The notes beneath the pieces are model-generated. The model had not been told where the DNA came from. It ran no database searches and was given only the letters and a program-made list of their open reading frames with translations. Position numbers and translations under genes: made by a program. From NCBI GenBank assembly GCA_016702645.1, contig JADJDP010000010.1, positions 62,001 through 126,000 on the forward strand: a stretch of 64,000 nucleotides of DNA. Direction: 5' to 3'. Positions 49,263 to 58,115 of this stretch are shown here, in pieces. Source of the stretch: Flavobacteriales bacterium (GTDB taxonomy: Bacteria; Bacteroidota; Bacteroidia; Flavobacteriales_F; PHOS-HE28). Numbering within the stretch: the stretch's first letter is position 1; each line of letters begins with the position of its first letter.

Positions 49263-50234
49263 ATGGCCGAGCAGAAATACCGCTTCAATCCGAAGACGCT
49301 CAACTTCGAGCGGATCCGCCTGAGCGCGTGGCAGAAGACCAAGCGCACAGCGCTGATGCTGCTGCCCGGACTGGCCGTGGGGTTGTTGGGCATCTTCCTC
49401 ACCTACCAGTTCATCGATTCACCCAAGGAGAGCGAGCTGCGCCGGGAGAACAAGCAACTGCTCGTGCAGTACGAGCTGCTGGACAAGCAATTGGCCGAAC
49501 TGGAAGGTGTGATGCGCGATGTGCGCCGCAGGGATGACAACATCTACCGCGTGATCTTCGAAGCCGATCCGCTGCCCGAGAGCATGCGACAGGCGGGCGT
49601 GGGCGGCATCAACCGCTACCGCGATCTGGCCGGTTACGCGAGCAGCGACCTGGTGATAGAGACACGCAAGTGACTGGACATGCTCACCCGACAAGTGGTG
49701 GTGCAATCGAAGTCGCTGGATGAAGTGGCCTCCCTGGTGCTGCGCAAGCAGGAAATGCTGGCCAGCATACCGGCCATCCAACCGATCCCGAACGAGGACC
49801 TGACCCAGACGGCCGGTGGCTTCGGCTGGCGGATACACCCCATCCACAAGATCCAGAAGTTCCATGCGGGCATGGACTTCACCTGCAAGCAAGGCACTCC
49901 CATCCACAGCACCGGCGACGGCCGCGTGGTGTATTCCGAATACGGAACCAACGGCTACGGCATGCACGTGATCGTGGACCACGGCTTCGGATACCAAACC
50001 CTTTACGCGCACTTGAGCAAATTGCAGGTGCGCAACGGGCAGCGCGTGAAACGCGGTGATGTGCTAGGGCTCGTGGGCAACACGGGGCTGAGCGTGGGAC
50101 CGCACCTGCACTACGAAGTGCATCGCAACAACGAGGCGGTGGACCCGGCCAACTATTACTTCAACGACCTGAGCCCGGCGGAATACGTGCGGATGCTGGA
50201 GCTTTCACGCAACGCGGGGCAGGCGCTGGATTGA
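49263..50234 (+). CDS. M23 family metallopeptidase (in-frame stop)
   Basis: This inner-membrane-anchored peptidoglycan endopeptidase has one transmembrane helix (about 35-58), a coiled coil (about 60-110) and a C-terminal LytM domain. The zinc ligands are in HAGMDF and GPHLHYEV. A TGA codon at 49671-49673 interrupts it between RK and LDML without a frame change; a sense codon here (for example CGA or TGG) would restore a continuous 323-aa protein. Both halves are otherwise intact. Such proteins shape or separate cells, often together with MerR-like genes downstream in Bacteroidetes. Confidence 0.85.
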
Positions 50235-50238
50235 TCGG

Positions 50239-50246
50239 TACATTTG
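50239..50246 (+). promoter_or_regulatory. -7 box (TACATTTG)
   Basis: TAnnTTTG match 7 nt before the MerR ATG at 50254; the transcript would be nearly leaderless. Confidence 0.55.
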
Positions 50247-50253
50247 GCACACG

Positions 50254-50609
50254 ATGCCGCTGAAACCGAAGACCATCGAAAAGATCTACTGGACCATCGG
50301 TGAGGTGGCTGATGAGATCGGTGTGAACACCTCGAGCATCCGTTTCTGGGAGAAGGAATTCGGCACGATCAGTCCCAAACGCACCAATCGCGGCGACCGC
50401 TTGTACACGCGCAAGGAGATCGATCAATTGCGCACGATCCAGCACTTGGTGAAGGAGAAAGGCTACACCCTCAGCGGCGCCAAGACACAGCTGCGCAGGC
50501 CCGATCCAGCGGAAACACCCGTGTTGGACGTGGAGCATTGCGCGACCGCTTGTTGAAGATGCGAAGCATGGCAATGGCGTTGCGTGAGAAGTTGGTGCAT
50601 CAAGACTGA
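50254..50609 (+). CDS. MerR family transcriptional regulator (frameshifted)
   Basis: This protein of about 118 aa has a MerR winged helix-turn-helix at the N-terminus (WTIGEVADEIGVNTSSIRFWE, cut: IGEVADEIG ... IRFWEKEFG). The coiled region reads LRTIQHLVKEKGYTL. The open frame stops early at 50556; a one-base shift near 50538 restores LRDRLLKMR and runs to the TGA at 50607-50609. No effector-binding domain is present. It directly follows the M23 peptidase gene. Targets are unknown. Confidence 0.8.
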
Positions 50610-51563
50610 TGGCGCACGGCAGATATTGCAATCCGCTCACGTGGTTCTTCCTCCGAGCGCTCAAGCACACGGGCCTGTTGTCGTATTTCAATTTCAGTGT
50701 ACGCGCGAACATTGGTGGTCATCGCCTCCGGGTGCCCATCCGCCAAGGGGTTGGGATCGACCTGTTGGTGCAGGATGAACCTTGGATGCACCCCCTTCTC
50801 CGAGGGCTGCTAGCGCAGTTCCCGGTCACCTTCGTTGATGTCGGGGTGAACGTGGGCCAGACCTTGTGCAAGCTGAAGTCCATCGAACCGCAGCGCACCT
50901 ACGTTGGTTTCGAGCCGAACCCGGTGTGTATCCACTATGCCCAGGAACTGGTGCTCCGTCAGCAGTATGCGGACGCCCGCATCGTACCAGCGGGACTCGC
51001 CGACCGCGATGGGCTGGTACACATGGAGCTCCACAGCAGTTCCATCGTCGACTCCGCCGCTACGATCGTGAGCGATTTTCGTCCGGGCTTCACGGTCTTC
51101 CGCAAGTTCATCATCCCCGTTCTTCGATTCGACACCGCAGCGCACGATCTCGGCAGCCTCTCATTGGGCATTGTCAAGATCGACGTTGAAGGAGGTGAAC
51201 GCGATGTGCTGCTCGGTATGGAATCGAGCATCGTTCGGGACCGACCGGCGGTGGTGGCGAGATCTGCCTTCCCGTGGGGAAACAAACCCGCGCCTGCCCA
51301 GACAGGAAGAGGTGGAAGCGCTCTTCGCACGCTCCAACTATCGCTTGCACCGCATCGGCATGCGGGATGGTACTCTTCGGCTTGAAGCGATGACCGCATC
51401 CATCGGCGTACACGACGATCAGCGACTCTCCAACTATCTGGCGCTTCCTGCAGAGCGCACCGAAACCGTTCTAGCCTCCTGCAGGGCGCACCTGTTCACA
51501 TGTAGTGCCCGGGAACCAGGTAGTTCTTCACGTAATCGCCCACCCCTTCCTCGAGCGTGCTGA
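50609..51563 (+). CDS. FkbM family SAM-dependent methyltransferase (frameshifted)
   Basis: This protein of about 290 aa has an FkbM-type Rossmann methyltransferase core with VDVGVNVGQTLCKL (SAM loop, about residue 76-89), GFEPNPVC and KIDVEGGERDVLLGME. One or more indels near 51260-51275 move the C-terminal part (RQEEVEALFARSNYRLHRI) to another frame. The current 3' end overlaps rfaD by about 68 nt, so the true stop is probably nearer 51500. FkbM enzymes O-methylate sugars or polyketides. The start ATG overlaps the MerR stop (TGATG). Confidence 0.78.
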
Positions 51564-52464
51564 AGGGCTTCTCATAACCGATCGCACGCAACTTCTCCAT
51601 GCGCGCTTCCGTGAAGTACTGGTACTTGTCGCGGATGTCCACCGGGGTATCGATGAAGGTGATGTTCTCCTCCTTCCCCATCGCCGCGAACGTGGCGCGT
51701 GCGAGTGCGAGGAACGTCCGGGCGGTGCCGCTGCCCAGGTTGTACAGGCCACTTTTCTTACGATGCTCCATGAGGAAAAGGCACACGTTGCACAGGTCCT
51801 TCACGTACACGAAGTCGCGCAGTTGCTCCCCGTCCTTGTAGTCGGGTCGGTGGCTGCGGAAGAGCTTCATGCCTCCTGTTGCATTGATCTGGTTGAACGC
51901 ATGGAAGACCACGCTCGCCATGCGGCCTTTGTGGTATTCGTTCGGTCCGTACACGTTGAAGAACTTCAAACCGGCCCAGAAGTAGGGCTTGCGTTCCTGC
52001 GCGAGCGCCCACTGGTCGAATGCGTTCTTGCTCTCACCGTAAGGATTCAGCGGCTTCAGGCGCGAAGGAGCGTATCGTCGGCGTCATCATAACCGGAGCG
52101 CGCCATCGCCATAGGTGGCTGCGGATGAAGCGTACACGAGCGGGATGCCGTAACGCACGCATCGCTCCCACACTTGCTGGCTGTAGCGCACGTTCAGTTC
52201 ATCGAAGATCGCCTTGTTGAATTCAGTGGTATCGGTACGCGCACCCAGATGGAAAATGATCTGCACCAGCCTCTCGTTGGTATCGAGCCAGGTGAAGAAG
52301 TCCCTTCGCTCCACGCGTGCGGTGAGCTTCTTGCCTTCCAGGTTCGGTGCCTTCCCAAGTTTGCTGAAGTCATCAACAGCAACGATGTCCTGCCAGCCCT
52401 GCTGGAGCAGTTCGCCCACAAGGGCACTGCCTATGAACCCCGCTGCGCCGGTGACGATGATCAT
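51496..52464 (-). CDS. rfaD: ADP-L-glycero-D-manno-heptose 6-epimerase (frameshifted)
   Basis: RfaD/HldD epimerises ADP-heptose for lipopolysaccharide inner core. The N-part (MIIVTGAAGFIGSALV, 52464 to about 52090) has the NAD-binding motif; the C-part has the family-specific FFNVYGPNEYHKGRMASV and YNLGSGTARTF. Together about 322 aa. Two one-base shifts near 52087 and 52055 separate the parts, with the linking YDDADD and LKPLNPYGESK in other frames. Complete apart from these, so probably functional. Confidence 0.88.
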
Positions 52465-52500
52465 GGTGCGAAGATGCGACGGCCCGAACGATCGTCAGCG

Positions 52501-53285
52501 CTAGCGCTTGATGGCGAGATAGTTCGCCGTATGGAACACTTCGAGATCGGGCGCGTAGGTGGGCAGCGGCCAGATACCATCCGGCAGAATGCGGTGGACG
52601 AGGTAGCGCGGCGAAAGGAAGGTGAAGAGGTCGCGGAAGTACACGCGAGAGTCCAAATGGCATTCGCCGAACTCGAACTGGATGAAGTCCACCTTGCCTT
52701 GCTCGATCATTTCATGCGCACCCTTCAGCACAGCTAGTTCATGCCCTTCCGTATCCACCTTCAGGTAATGGATGCGCTCATCGCCCTGCTCCCCGACAAA
52801 ATCCATCCACGGTCCGCAGCTCGATACGGTCCACCACCAAGGCACGCCCTTGCATCTCAAAGGTGGTCGCATGCAAGGTGGCGATGCTCGATCCGCTGGT
52901 GGGCGCATGCAACATCGCCACACCCGTTTCATCACTGAACCCGAAGCGATGGAGCTTCACCCAATGGATCATTGCCCACCGTTTCGAGAAAAGTCCTAGC
53001 GGCCGTGGGCGAAGGTTCGAAGGCATGCACCAGGACCGCTCGCGGAAAAGCGACCAGTGCCGCTTGGGTGAAATCTCCGTTGTTCGCCCCGACATCGAAC
53101 ACCACCGGATGCTGGACATCGTGCAGCTTGGCGGCCGCGTGCTTCAACGCCCAGCGCTCACCGCTCCCGGCCACCTCGGCACCGCCCCAGTAGTTCATGC
53201 CCACCTTGGCTGCGCGATGCAGCCTGATGTGCAGCGGCTGCAGGGCTTTCTTGCGCGCCAAGCGCACCAACCACGACGGAAGCAT
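52501..53285 (-). CDS. FkbM family methyltransferase, second copy (frameshifted)
   Basis: This protein of about 261 aa runs on the minus strand from the ATG at 53285 (MLPSWLVRLARKK). The SAM-binding loop is VFDVGANNGDFTQ and the post-I acidic site is YLKVDTEGHELAVLKG. Shifts near 52975 (CCATTGGG for CCATGGG) and about 52805 divide it into three frames. It differs strongly from the 50.6 kb copy and is divergent from queD. Probably modifies a surface glycan. Confidence 0.8.
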
Positions 53286-53354
53286 GGCTGCCAAGGTAGG
53301 GGCGTGCGCACAGGGGTACGACCCGGGCTCGAAGGCCGTGGTGACACGCGCCCC

Positions 53355-53362
53355 TACCTTTG
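53355..53362 (+). promoter_or_regulatory. -7 box (TACCTTTG) for queD-folE
   Basis: Exact TAnnTTTG match 18 nt before the queD ATG. Confidence 0.65.
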
Positions 53363-53380
53363 GCCTCCCTTACCAGGACA

Positions 53381-53802
53381 ATGCCCCTCGTACACATCAC
53401 CCGCCGCGAACGCTTCAGCGCAGCCCACAAACTGGCCCGGCCGGAATGGAGCGTGGAGCAGAACATGGCCACCTTCGGCAAGTGCAGCAACCCGAACTGG
53501 CACGGCCACAATTACGAACTGTGGGTAACCGTGAAAGGGGAGCCAAGCCCCGAAACGGGTTTCGTGGTAGACCTCTCCATGGTGAGCCGCATCATCAACG
53601 AGCGCGTCATACACAAGCTCGACCATAAGAACATCGACCTCGACGTTGATTTCATGAAAGGCCGTCTCAGTAGTACCGAGAACCTGGCCATCGCCATTTG
53701 GGAACAGCTTGCGGAACCGATCGCTGCTCTCGGGTGTTCACTGCACTGTATCAAAGTGCAGAGACCGAGAACAACAGCGTGGAATATCATGGCGAACGGT
53801 AA
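53381..53802 (+). CDS. queD: 6-pyruvoyl-tetrahydropterin / 6-carboxytetrahydropterin synthase (one-base deletion)
   Basis: This zinc enzyme of the QueD/PTPS family has about 140 aa. The zinc ligands are FSAAHKL and NWHGHNYEL, and the catalytic Cys is in FGKCSNPN. QueD makes 6-carboxytetrahydropterin for queuosine. The open frame seems to run on into folE, but restoring one G near 53760-53764 (CAGAGACC to CAGGAGACC) gives VQETENNSVEYHGER and a TAA at 53800-53802. The start ATG at 53381 is preferred over 53360. Confidence 0.88.
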
Positions 53803-54439
53803 AGTGAAGAACAAGAGCTACAAGCGCAAGGATGTGAGCGAAGGCTACGAGCGCATCGATACGTTCGACGCCAAGGGCATCGCGCGCATCGGTGGGCACT
53901 ACACCGACATACTCAAAGCCATCGGCGAAGACCCGAACCGCGAAGGCCTCAAGCGCACCCCGGAGCGCGTGGCCAAAGCCATGCAGTTCCTGACCCACGG
54001 TTACGACCTGGATCCCGCCGCCATCCTCAAGAGCGCCATGTTCAAGGAGGAATACAGCCAGATGGTCCTGGTGAAGGACATCGAGGTCTACAGCATGTGC
54101 GAGCACCACATGCTGCCCTTCTTCGGCAAGGCGCATATCGCGTACATCCCCAACGGGTGCATCACGGGCCTGAGCAAGATACCCCGCGTGGTGGACGCCT
54201 TCGCCCGACGCTTGCAAGTACAAGAGCGTCTCACGAACGAGATCCGCGATTGCCTGCATGACACCTTGAAACCGCTGGGTGTGGCCGTGGTGATGGAATG
54301 TGCCCACCTATGCATGCAAATGCGCGGGATCCAGAAGCAGAACTCTGTCACAACGACATCCGCCTTCACTGGTATCTTTCTTGATGACCCCCGCACGCGC
54401 GAAGAGTTCATCAAGCTCATCAGCGCCAAACTGCACTAG
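53789..54439 (+). CDS. folE: GTP cyclohydrolase I
   Basis: FolE turns GTP into dihydroneopterin triphosphate, the first step of folate and queuosine synthesis, so it supplies the substrate for QueD. This 216-aa protein has zinc ligands Cys and His in MCEHHMLPFFGK and Cys in HLCMQMRGI, plus GLSKIPRVVDAFARR. The ATG at 53789 starts the conserved region and overlaps the restored queD stop by 14 nt. The two genes are functionally linked. Confidence 0.95.
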   Translation: MANGKVKNKSYKRKDVSEGYERIDTFDAKGIARIGGHYTDILKAIGEDPNREGLKRTPERVAKAMQFLTHGYDLDPAAILKSAMFKEEYSQMVLVKDIEVYSMCEHHMLPFFGKAHIAYIPNGCITGLSKIPRVVDAFARRLQVQERLTNEIRDCLHDTLKPLGVAVVMECAHLCMQMRGIQKQNSVTTTSAFTGIFLDDPRTREEFIKLISAKLH

Positions 54440-54442
54440 AAC

Positions 54443-55186
54443 ATGGAACCCAACACGCTCCAACAACAACCAACCACCATCTATGGACCGGAAAGCGGGT
54501 CCAGCACACGCACCTTCCTGGCAAGCGTGTTCAGTTACATGGCCACCGCGCTGGTGATCAGTGGCGTTATGGCATGGTGGTTCGGTAACGACGCGGGTAT
54601 GCAGGCCTGGATCCGCCACATGGACGGTCCGAACGTGGGTGGCCTCACGGGGCTCGGTTACGTGGTGATGTTCGCCCCCTTGGTGCTTGTGTTCGCCATG
54701 AGCGGCTTGGTGCAGCGCCTGAACAGCACCCTGCTGCTCGGGATCTTCCTGCTCTATTCCGCGCTTACCGGCATGAGCCTCTCGGTGATCTTCCTGATCT
54801 ACCCGATCGCGGCCATTGGCAATGTGTTCTTCATCTCGGCCGGCATCTTCGGTGTGATGGCCTTCGCTGGCTATACCACCAAGACCGACCTCACAAAGCT
54901 GGGCAGCATCCTCATGATCGGCCTCATCGGCATCGTGATCGCTTCGCTGGTGAACATGTTCATCGGCAGCAGCACGATGGACTACATCGTGAGCATCATC
55001 GGGGTCGTGATCTTCACCGGCCTCACCGCCTACGACATGCAGAAGCTGAAGCGCATGGGTGAGCAGGTGGCCACCGGCACCGAGACCGCGCAAAAGATGG
55101 CGCTCATGGGGGCCCTCAGCCTCTACCTGGACTTCATCAACCTCTTCCTCATGCTGTTGCGGTTGTTCGGGGGAAGAAGGGACTAA
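54443..55186 (+). CDS. Bax inhibitor-1 family membrane protein
   Basis: This 247-aa protein has seven transmembrane helices and the typical BI-1/YccA end DYIVSIIGVVIFTGLTAYDMQKLKR. Bacterial members are Ca2+-leak-type or FtsH-related membrane proteins with uncertain roles. It starts 3 bp after folE and is followed by a large octamer hairpin. Confidence 0.9.
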   Translation: MEPNTLQQQPTTIYGPESGSSTRTFLASVFSYMATALVISGVMAWWFGNDAGMQAWIRHMDGPNVGGLTGLGYVVMFAPLVLVFAMSGLVQRLNSTLLLGIFLLYSALTGMSLSVIFLIYPIAAIGNVFFISAGIFGVMAFAGYTTKTDLTKLGSILMIGLIGIVIASLVNMFIGSSTMDYIVSIIGVVIFTGLTAYDMQKLKRMGEQVATGTETAQKMALMGALSLYLDFINLFLMLLRLFGGRRD

Positions 55187-55193
55187 GCTTCAG

Positions 55194-55253
55194 AAGTGGA
55201 AAGGTGGAAGAGTGGAATGGTTAGCCACTCTTCCACCTTTCCACTTTTCCACC
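55194..55253. repeat. Octamer inverted array, GTGGAANN units (family C)
   Basis: A perfect 22-bp stem (55194-55215 with 55225-55246) and a 9-nt loop. Both arms are 8-bp periodic: GTGGAAAG, GTGGAAGA, GTGGAATG on the left and CCACTCTT, CCACCTTT, CCACTTTT, CCACC on the right. It lies 7 nt after the Bax-inhibitor stop and may act as a terminator, as TTTT precedes the end. Confidence 0.88.
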
Positions 55254-55269
55254 CTGTGACCTCCTCGCC

Positions 55270-55277
55270 TATTTTCA
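55270..55277 (+). promoter_or_regulatory. -7 box (TATTTTCA) for fabD
   Basis: TAnnTTYR match 22 nt before the fabD ATG, just after the octamer hairpin. Confidence 0.5.
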
Positions 55278-55299
55278 CCCCTCATAAGCTCTTGCAAGC

Positions 55300-56175
55300 A
55301 TGACCGCTTACGTTTTCCCCGGACAAGGCAGCCAGTTCCCCGGCATGGGCAAGGACCTGTACGATGCCGATAGTAACGCGCGCATCTGGTTCGAGCATGC
55401 CAACGATCTGCTGGGTTTCAACCTCACCAACGTGATGTTCAATGGCAGCGAGGCGGACCTGAAGCAGACCAACGTAACGCAGCCGGCGATCTTCCTGCAC
55501 AGCGTGGTGAAGGCCAAAGTGCTCGGCGATGCCTTCCAGCCGAACATGGTGGCCGGGCATTCGCTGGGCGAGTTCAGCGCGTTGGTCGCTGCCGGTGCCA
55601 TGGAGTTCGGTGATGGGATGAAATTGGTGGCCGCGCGTGCGAACGCGATGCAGAAGGCCTGTGAACTTCAACCCAGCACCATGGCCGCCATCCTCGGCAT
55701 GGAGGACGCCAAGGTGGAGGAGATCTGCAAGACGATCCCCGGCGTGGTCGTTCCTGCCAACTACAACTGCCCCGGCCAACTCGTGATCAGTGGTACGGTG
55801 GAAGCCGTGAACGCAGCCTGCGAAGCATTGAAAGCAGCCGGTGCGAAACGTGCGCTTGTGCTACCAGTTGGTGGTGCCTTCCACAGCCCGCTCATGGAAC
55901 CGGCACGTGCCGAGCTTGCCACCGCGATCCAGTTCACGCCCATCGTGAATCCCCGCTGCGCCATCTACCAGAACGTGGACGCCCGGCCCCACACCGAACC
56001 GGCGCGCATCAAAGCGAACCTGATCGCGCAGCTCACCGCACCCGTGCGCTGGACGCAGACCATGCAGAACATGCTCACCGATGGCGCAAAGAAGGTGGTG
56101 GAGGTAGGCCCCGGCAATGTGCTGCAAGGACTCTTCAAGAAGGTGAGCAAGGAGGTGGAGACAGCTGCGGCTTAG
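55300..56175 (+). CDS. fabD: Malonyl-CoA:ACP transacylase
   Basis: FabD loads malonate onto acyl carrier protein for fatty-acid synthesis. This 291-aa protein has the nucleophile Ser88 in GHSLGEFS, FPGQGSQ at the N-terminus and His in GAFHSPLM (about 197). Length and motifs are standard. No other fab gene is in the window. Confidence 0.97.
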   Translation: MTAYVFPGQGSQFPGMGKDLYDADSNARIWFEHANDLLGFNLTNVMFNGSEADLKQTNVTQPAIFLHSVVKAKVLGDAFQPNMVAGHSLGEFSALVAAGAMEFGDGMKLVAARANAMQKACELQPSTMAAILGMEDAKVEEICKTIPGVVVPANYNCPGQLVISGTVEAVNAACEALKAAGAKRALVLPVGGAFHSPLMEPARAELATAIQFTPIVNPRCAIYQNVDARPHTEPARIKANLIAQLTAPVRWTQTMQNMLTDGAKKVVEVGPGNVLQGLFKKVSKEVETAAA

Positions 56176-56187
56176 GCCGACCCGACC

Positions 56188-56937
56188 TCACAACCCCGCG
56201 TTCAGCAACTTTCCGCTCGCGATCAACTTGTGCAGGTATGGCCGCGTGAGTGTGTGCTTCATCGCTTCCACATGGCCCATGCTGTGGCAGTCGCTGCCGA
56301 TCAACTCGTAGGCCCCCGCGTCTATCAGCTTCTCGGAGATCTGCTTGGCTTGCGGGCCGTACGCACCGGATAGCGCGATCATGTTCAGTTGGAAGAGCAC
56401 GCCGCGCTCCTTCAAGCGCTCGTACTTGGAGAAGTCGTTGTACCAGAAGCTGTAACGCTCCGGGTGCGCAAGCACGGGCTTGTAGCCCGCCGTCTGCATC
56501 AGGAAGATCACGCTCAAGAGCACCTGTGGCTCGCTGAGGAAAGGCAACTCGAACAGCAGCAGGTTGTCGCCAAAAGTGAGCACTTCTTTCTCCGTCACTT
56601 TCCGTTCCAGCTCGTGATCGAGGTAGTACTCGGCGGCGGCATCCACTTCAATGTCGAGGCCCACACGAGCCACCTCGGCGCGCACTTTCGCCAAGCCACC
56701 GAGGATGATGTCCGGGGTGTTCTTGTAGCCATCGGCCATGCTGTGCGGCGTGGTCACCACTTTGCGATAGCCGAGTTCGCGCATGGCGGTGAGCATCTCC
56801 ATGCTCTGCTCCAAGGTTTGCGCCCCGTCATCCATACCGGGGATGAAATGCGAGTGAACATCGCAGCGCAACACACTGAGGTCGGCAGGTGGCATCACCT
56901 CCTCTTTCTTGCCGAACAAACTGCGGAAGACGCCCAT
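56188..56937 (-). CDS. CpsB/CapC-type tyrosine-protein phosphatase (PHP domain)
   Basis: This 249-aa PHP-fold phosphohydrolase has metal ligands in DVHSHFIPGMDDG, TPH, LAHPERY and GSDCHS. CpsB dephosphorylates the tyrosine kinase that controls capsule chain length; as the last gene of the minus-strand polysaccharide operon, it fits that role. The ATG at 56937 overlaps the rfbB stop (TGATG); the long upstream frame is antisense or other-frame rfbB. Confidence 0.92.
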   Translation of the reverse strand: MGVFRSLFGKKEEVMPPADLSVLRCDVHSHFIPGMDDGAQTLEQSMEMLTAMRELGYRKVVTTPHSMADGYKNTPDIILGGLAKVRAEVARVGLDIEVDAAAEYYLDHELERKVTEKEVLTFGDNLLLFELPFLSEPQVLLSVIFLMQTAGYKPVLAHPERYSFWYNDFSKYERLKERGVLFQLNMIALSGAYGPQAKQISEKLIDAGAYELIGSDCHSMGHVEAMKHTLTRPYLHKLIASGKLLNAGL

Positions 56938-57990
56938 CAGCGGTGCGTGTATTGGCCTTCGTAGTAGCTGCGATAGGCGCCACTGGTAACGTGCTCCAGC
57001 CACTCGGTATTGGCCAGATACCAATCCACCGTGCGCTCCAGTCCCACCTCGAAGGTGATGCTGGGTTTCCACCCGAGCTCGCGCTCGATCTTGCTTGCGT
57101 CGATGGCGTAGCGCAGATCATGGCCCGCACGATCGGTGACGTAGGTGATCAGCTTCGCGCTCTCCCCTTCCGCACGACCGAGCTTCTGGTCCATGATGCG
57201 GCAGAGCAAATGCACCAGGTCGATGTTCTTCCACTCGTTGTGCCCTCCGATGTTGTAGGTCTCACCGTCCCCGCCCTTGTGGAACACCGTGTCGATGGCG
57301 CTCGCGTGATCCTCCACCCACAACCAATCGCGCACGTTCTCGCCCTTGCCGTACACCGGTAGCGGCTTGCTCGTGCGGATGTTGTTGATCATGAGCGGGA
57401 TGAACTTCTCGGGGAAGTGATGGCTGCCGTAGTTGTTGCTGCAATTGCTCAGCACGAACGGCAGCTTGTAAGTATTGCCGTAGGCGCGGACGAAGTGATC
57501 GCTCGCCGCCTTGCTCGCGCTGTAGGGGCTCTGTGGATCGTAGGCCGTGGTCTCCAGAAAGAGGCTGTCGTCGTGGAGGGAGCCGTACACCTCATCGGTG
57601 CTAACATGGTAGAACCGCTTGCCCTCCATCGCGCCCTTCCACGCTTCGCGCGCGACGTTCAGCAGCGTGACGGTACCGATGACGTTCGTGTTGACGAATG
57701 CCATGGGATCGGTGATGCTGCGGTCCATGGCTTTCGGCCGCGAGGTGGATGATACCGTCGATGGCATGCTCCTTCATCACTGCCGCAACGGCATCCGCAT
57801 CGCAGATATCGGCCTTGACGAACGTGTAGTTGGGGGCGTGCTCCACATCCCGCAGGTTCTCCAAGTTCCCGGCGTAGGTGAGCGCGTCCAAGTTGACGAC
57901 GCGGTACTGCGGGTACTTCGTAACGAAGCGTCGCACGACATGACTGCCGATGAAACCCGCGCCGCCGGTGATGAGGATGTTGCGTTGCAT
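56937..57990 (-). CDS. rfbB: dTDP-glucose 4,6-dehydratase (frameshifted)
   Basis: RfbB makes dTDP-4-keto-6-deoxyglucose, the precursor of rhamnose and related sugars. The N-part starts MQRNILITGGAGFIGSHVV (NAD motif TGGAGFIG). The active-site YSASKAAS and SNNYGSHHFPEKFIPL lie in the second part. The frame breaks near 57725-57731, where GAAAGCCATGGACCGC lacks two bases of the expected sequence encoding ESHVDRSI. Total about 351 aa, otherwise complete. The rmlA, rmlC and rmlD genes are not in the window. Confidence 0.9.
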
Positions 57991-58007
57991 GGATGTGTCC
58001 GATCAAG

Positions 58008-58108
58008 CCGCAAAGGCGCAGAGGCGCAGAGAACCCAGAGTGCAGCGGGCATGAGCAAGACGGACAACGTCGACTAGCACCCCTCTGCGCCTTTGCGTCT
58101 TTGCGGCC
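58008..58108. repeat. Octamer inverted array, GCAAAGNC units (family B)
   Basis: Left arm from 58010: GCAAAGGC, GCAGAGGC, GCAGAGAA. Right arm from 58083: CTCTGCGC, CTTTGCGT, CTTTGCGG then CC. All units are 8 bp. A spacer of about 48 nt separates the arms. It fills the rfbB to dehydrogenase gap (57991-58115). Confidence 0.87.
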
Positions 58109-58115
58109 AACTTCA

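Noticed and set aside
49671..49673. TGA recoding (selenocysteine or Trp)
   Set aside because: No SECIS-like stem was seen, other TGA codons act as stops in this window, and the family has no Cys at this position.
53381..54439. A bifunctional QueD-FolE enzyme
   Set aside because: A one-base deletion explains the join, and both genes have their own stop or start when it is restored.
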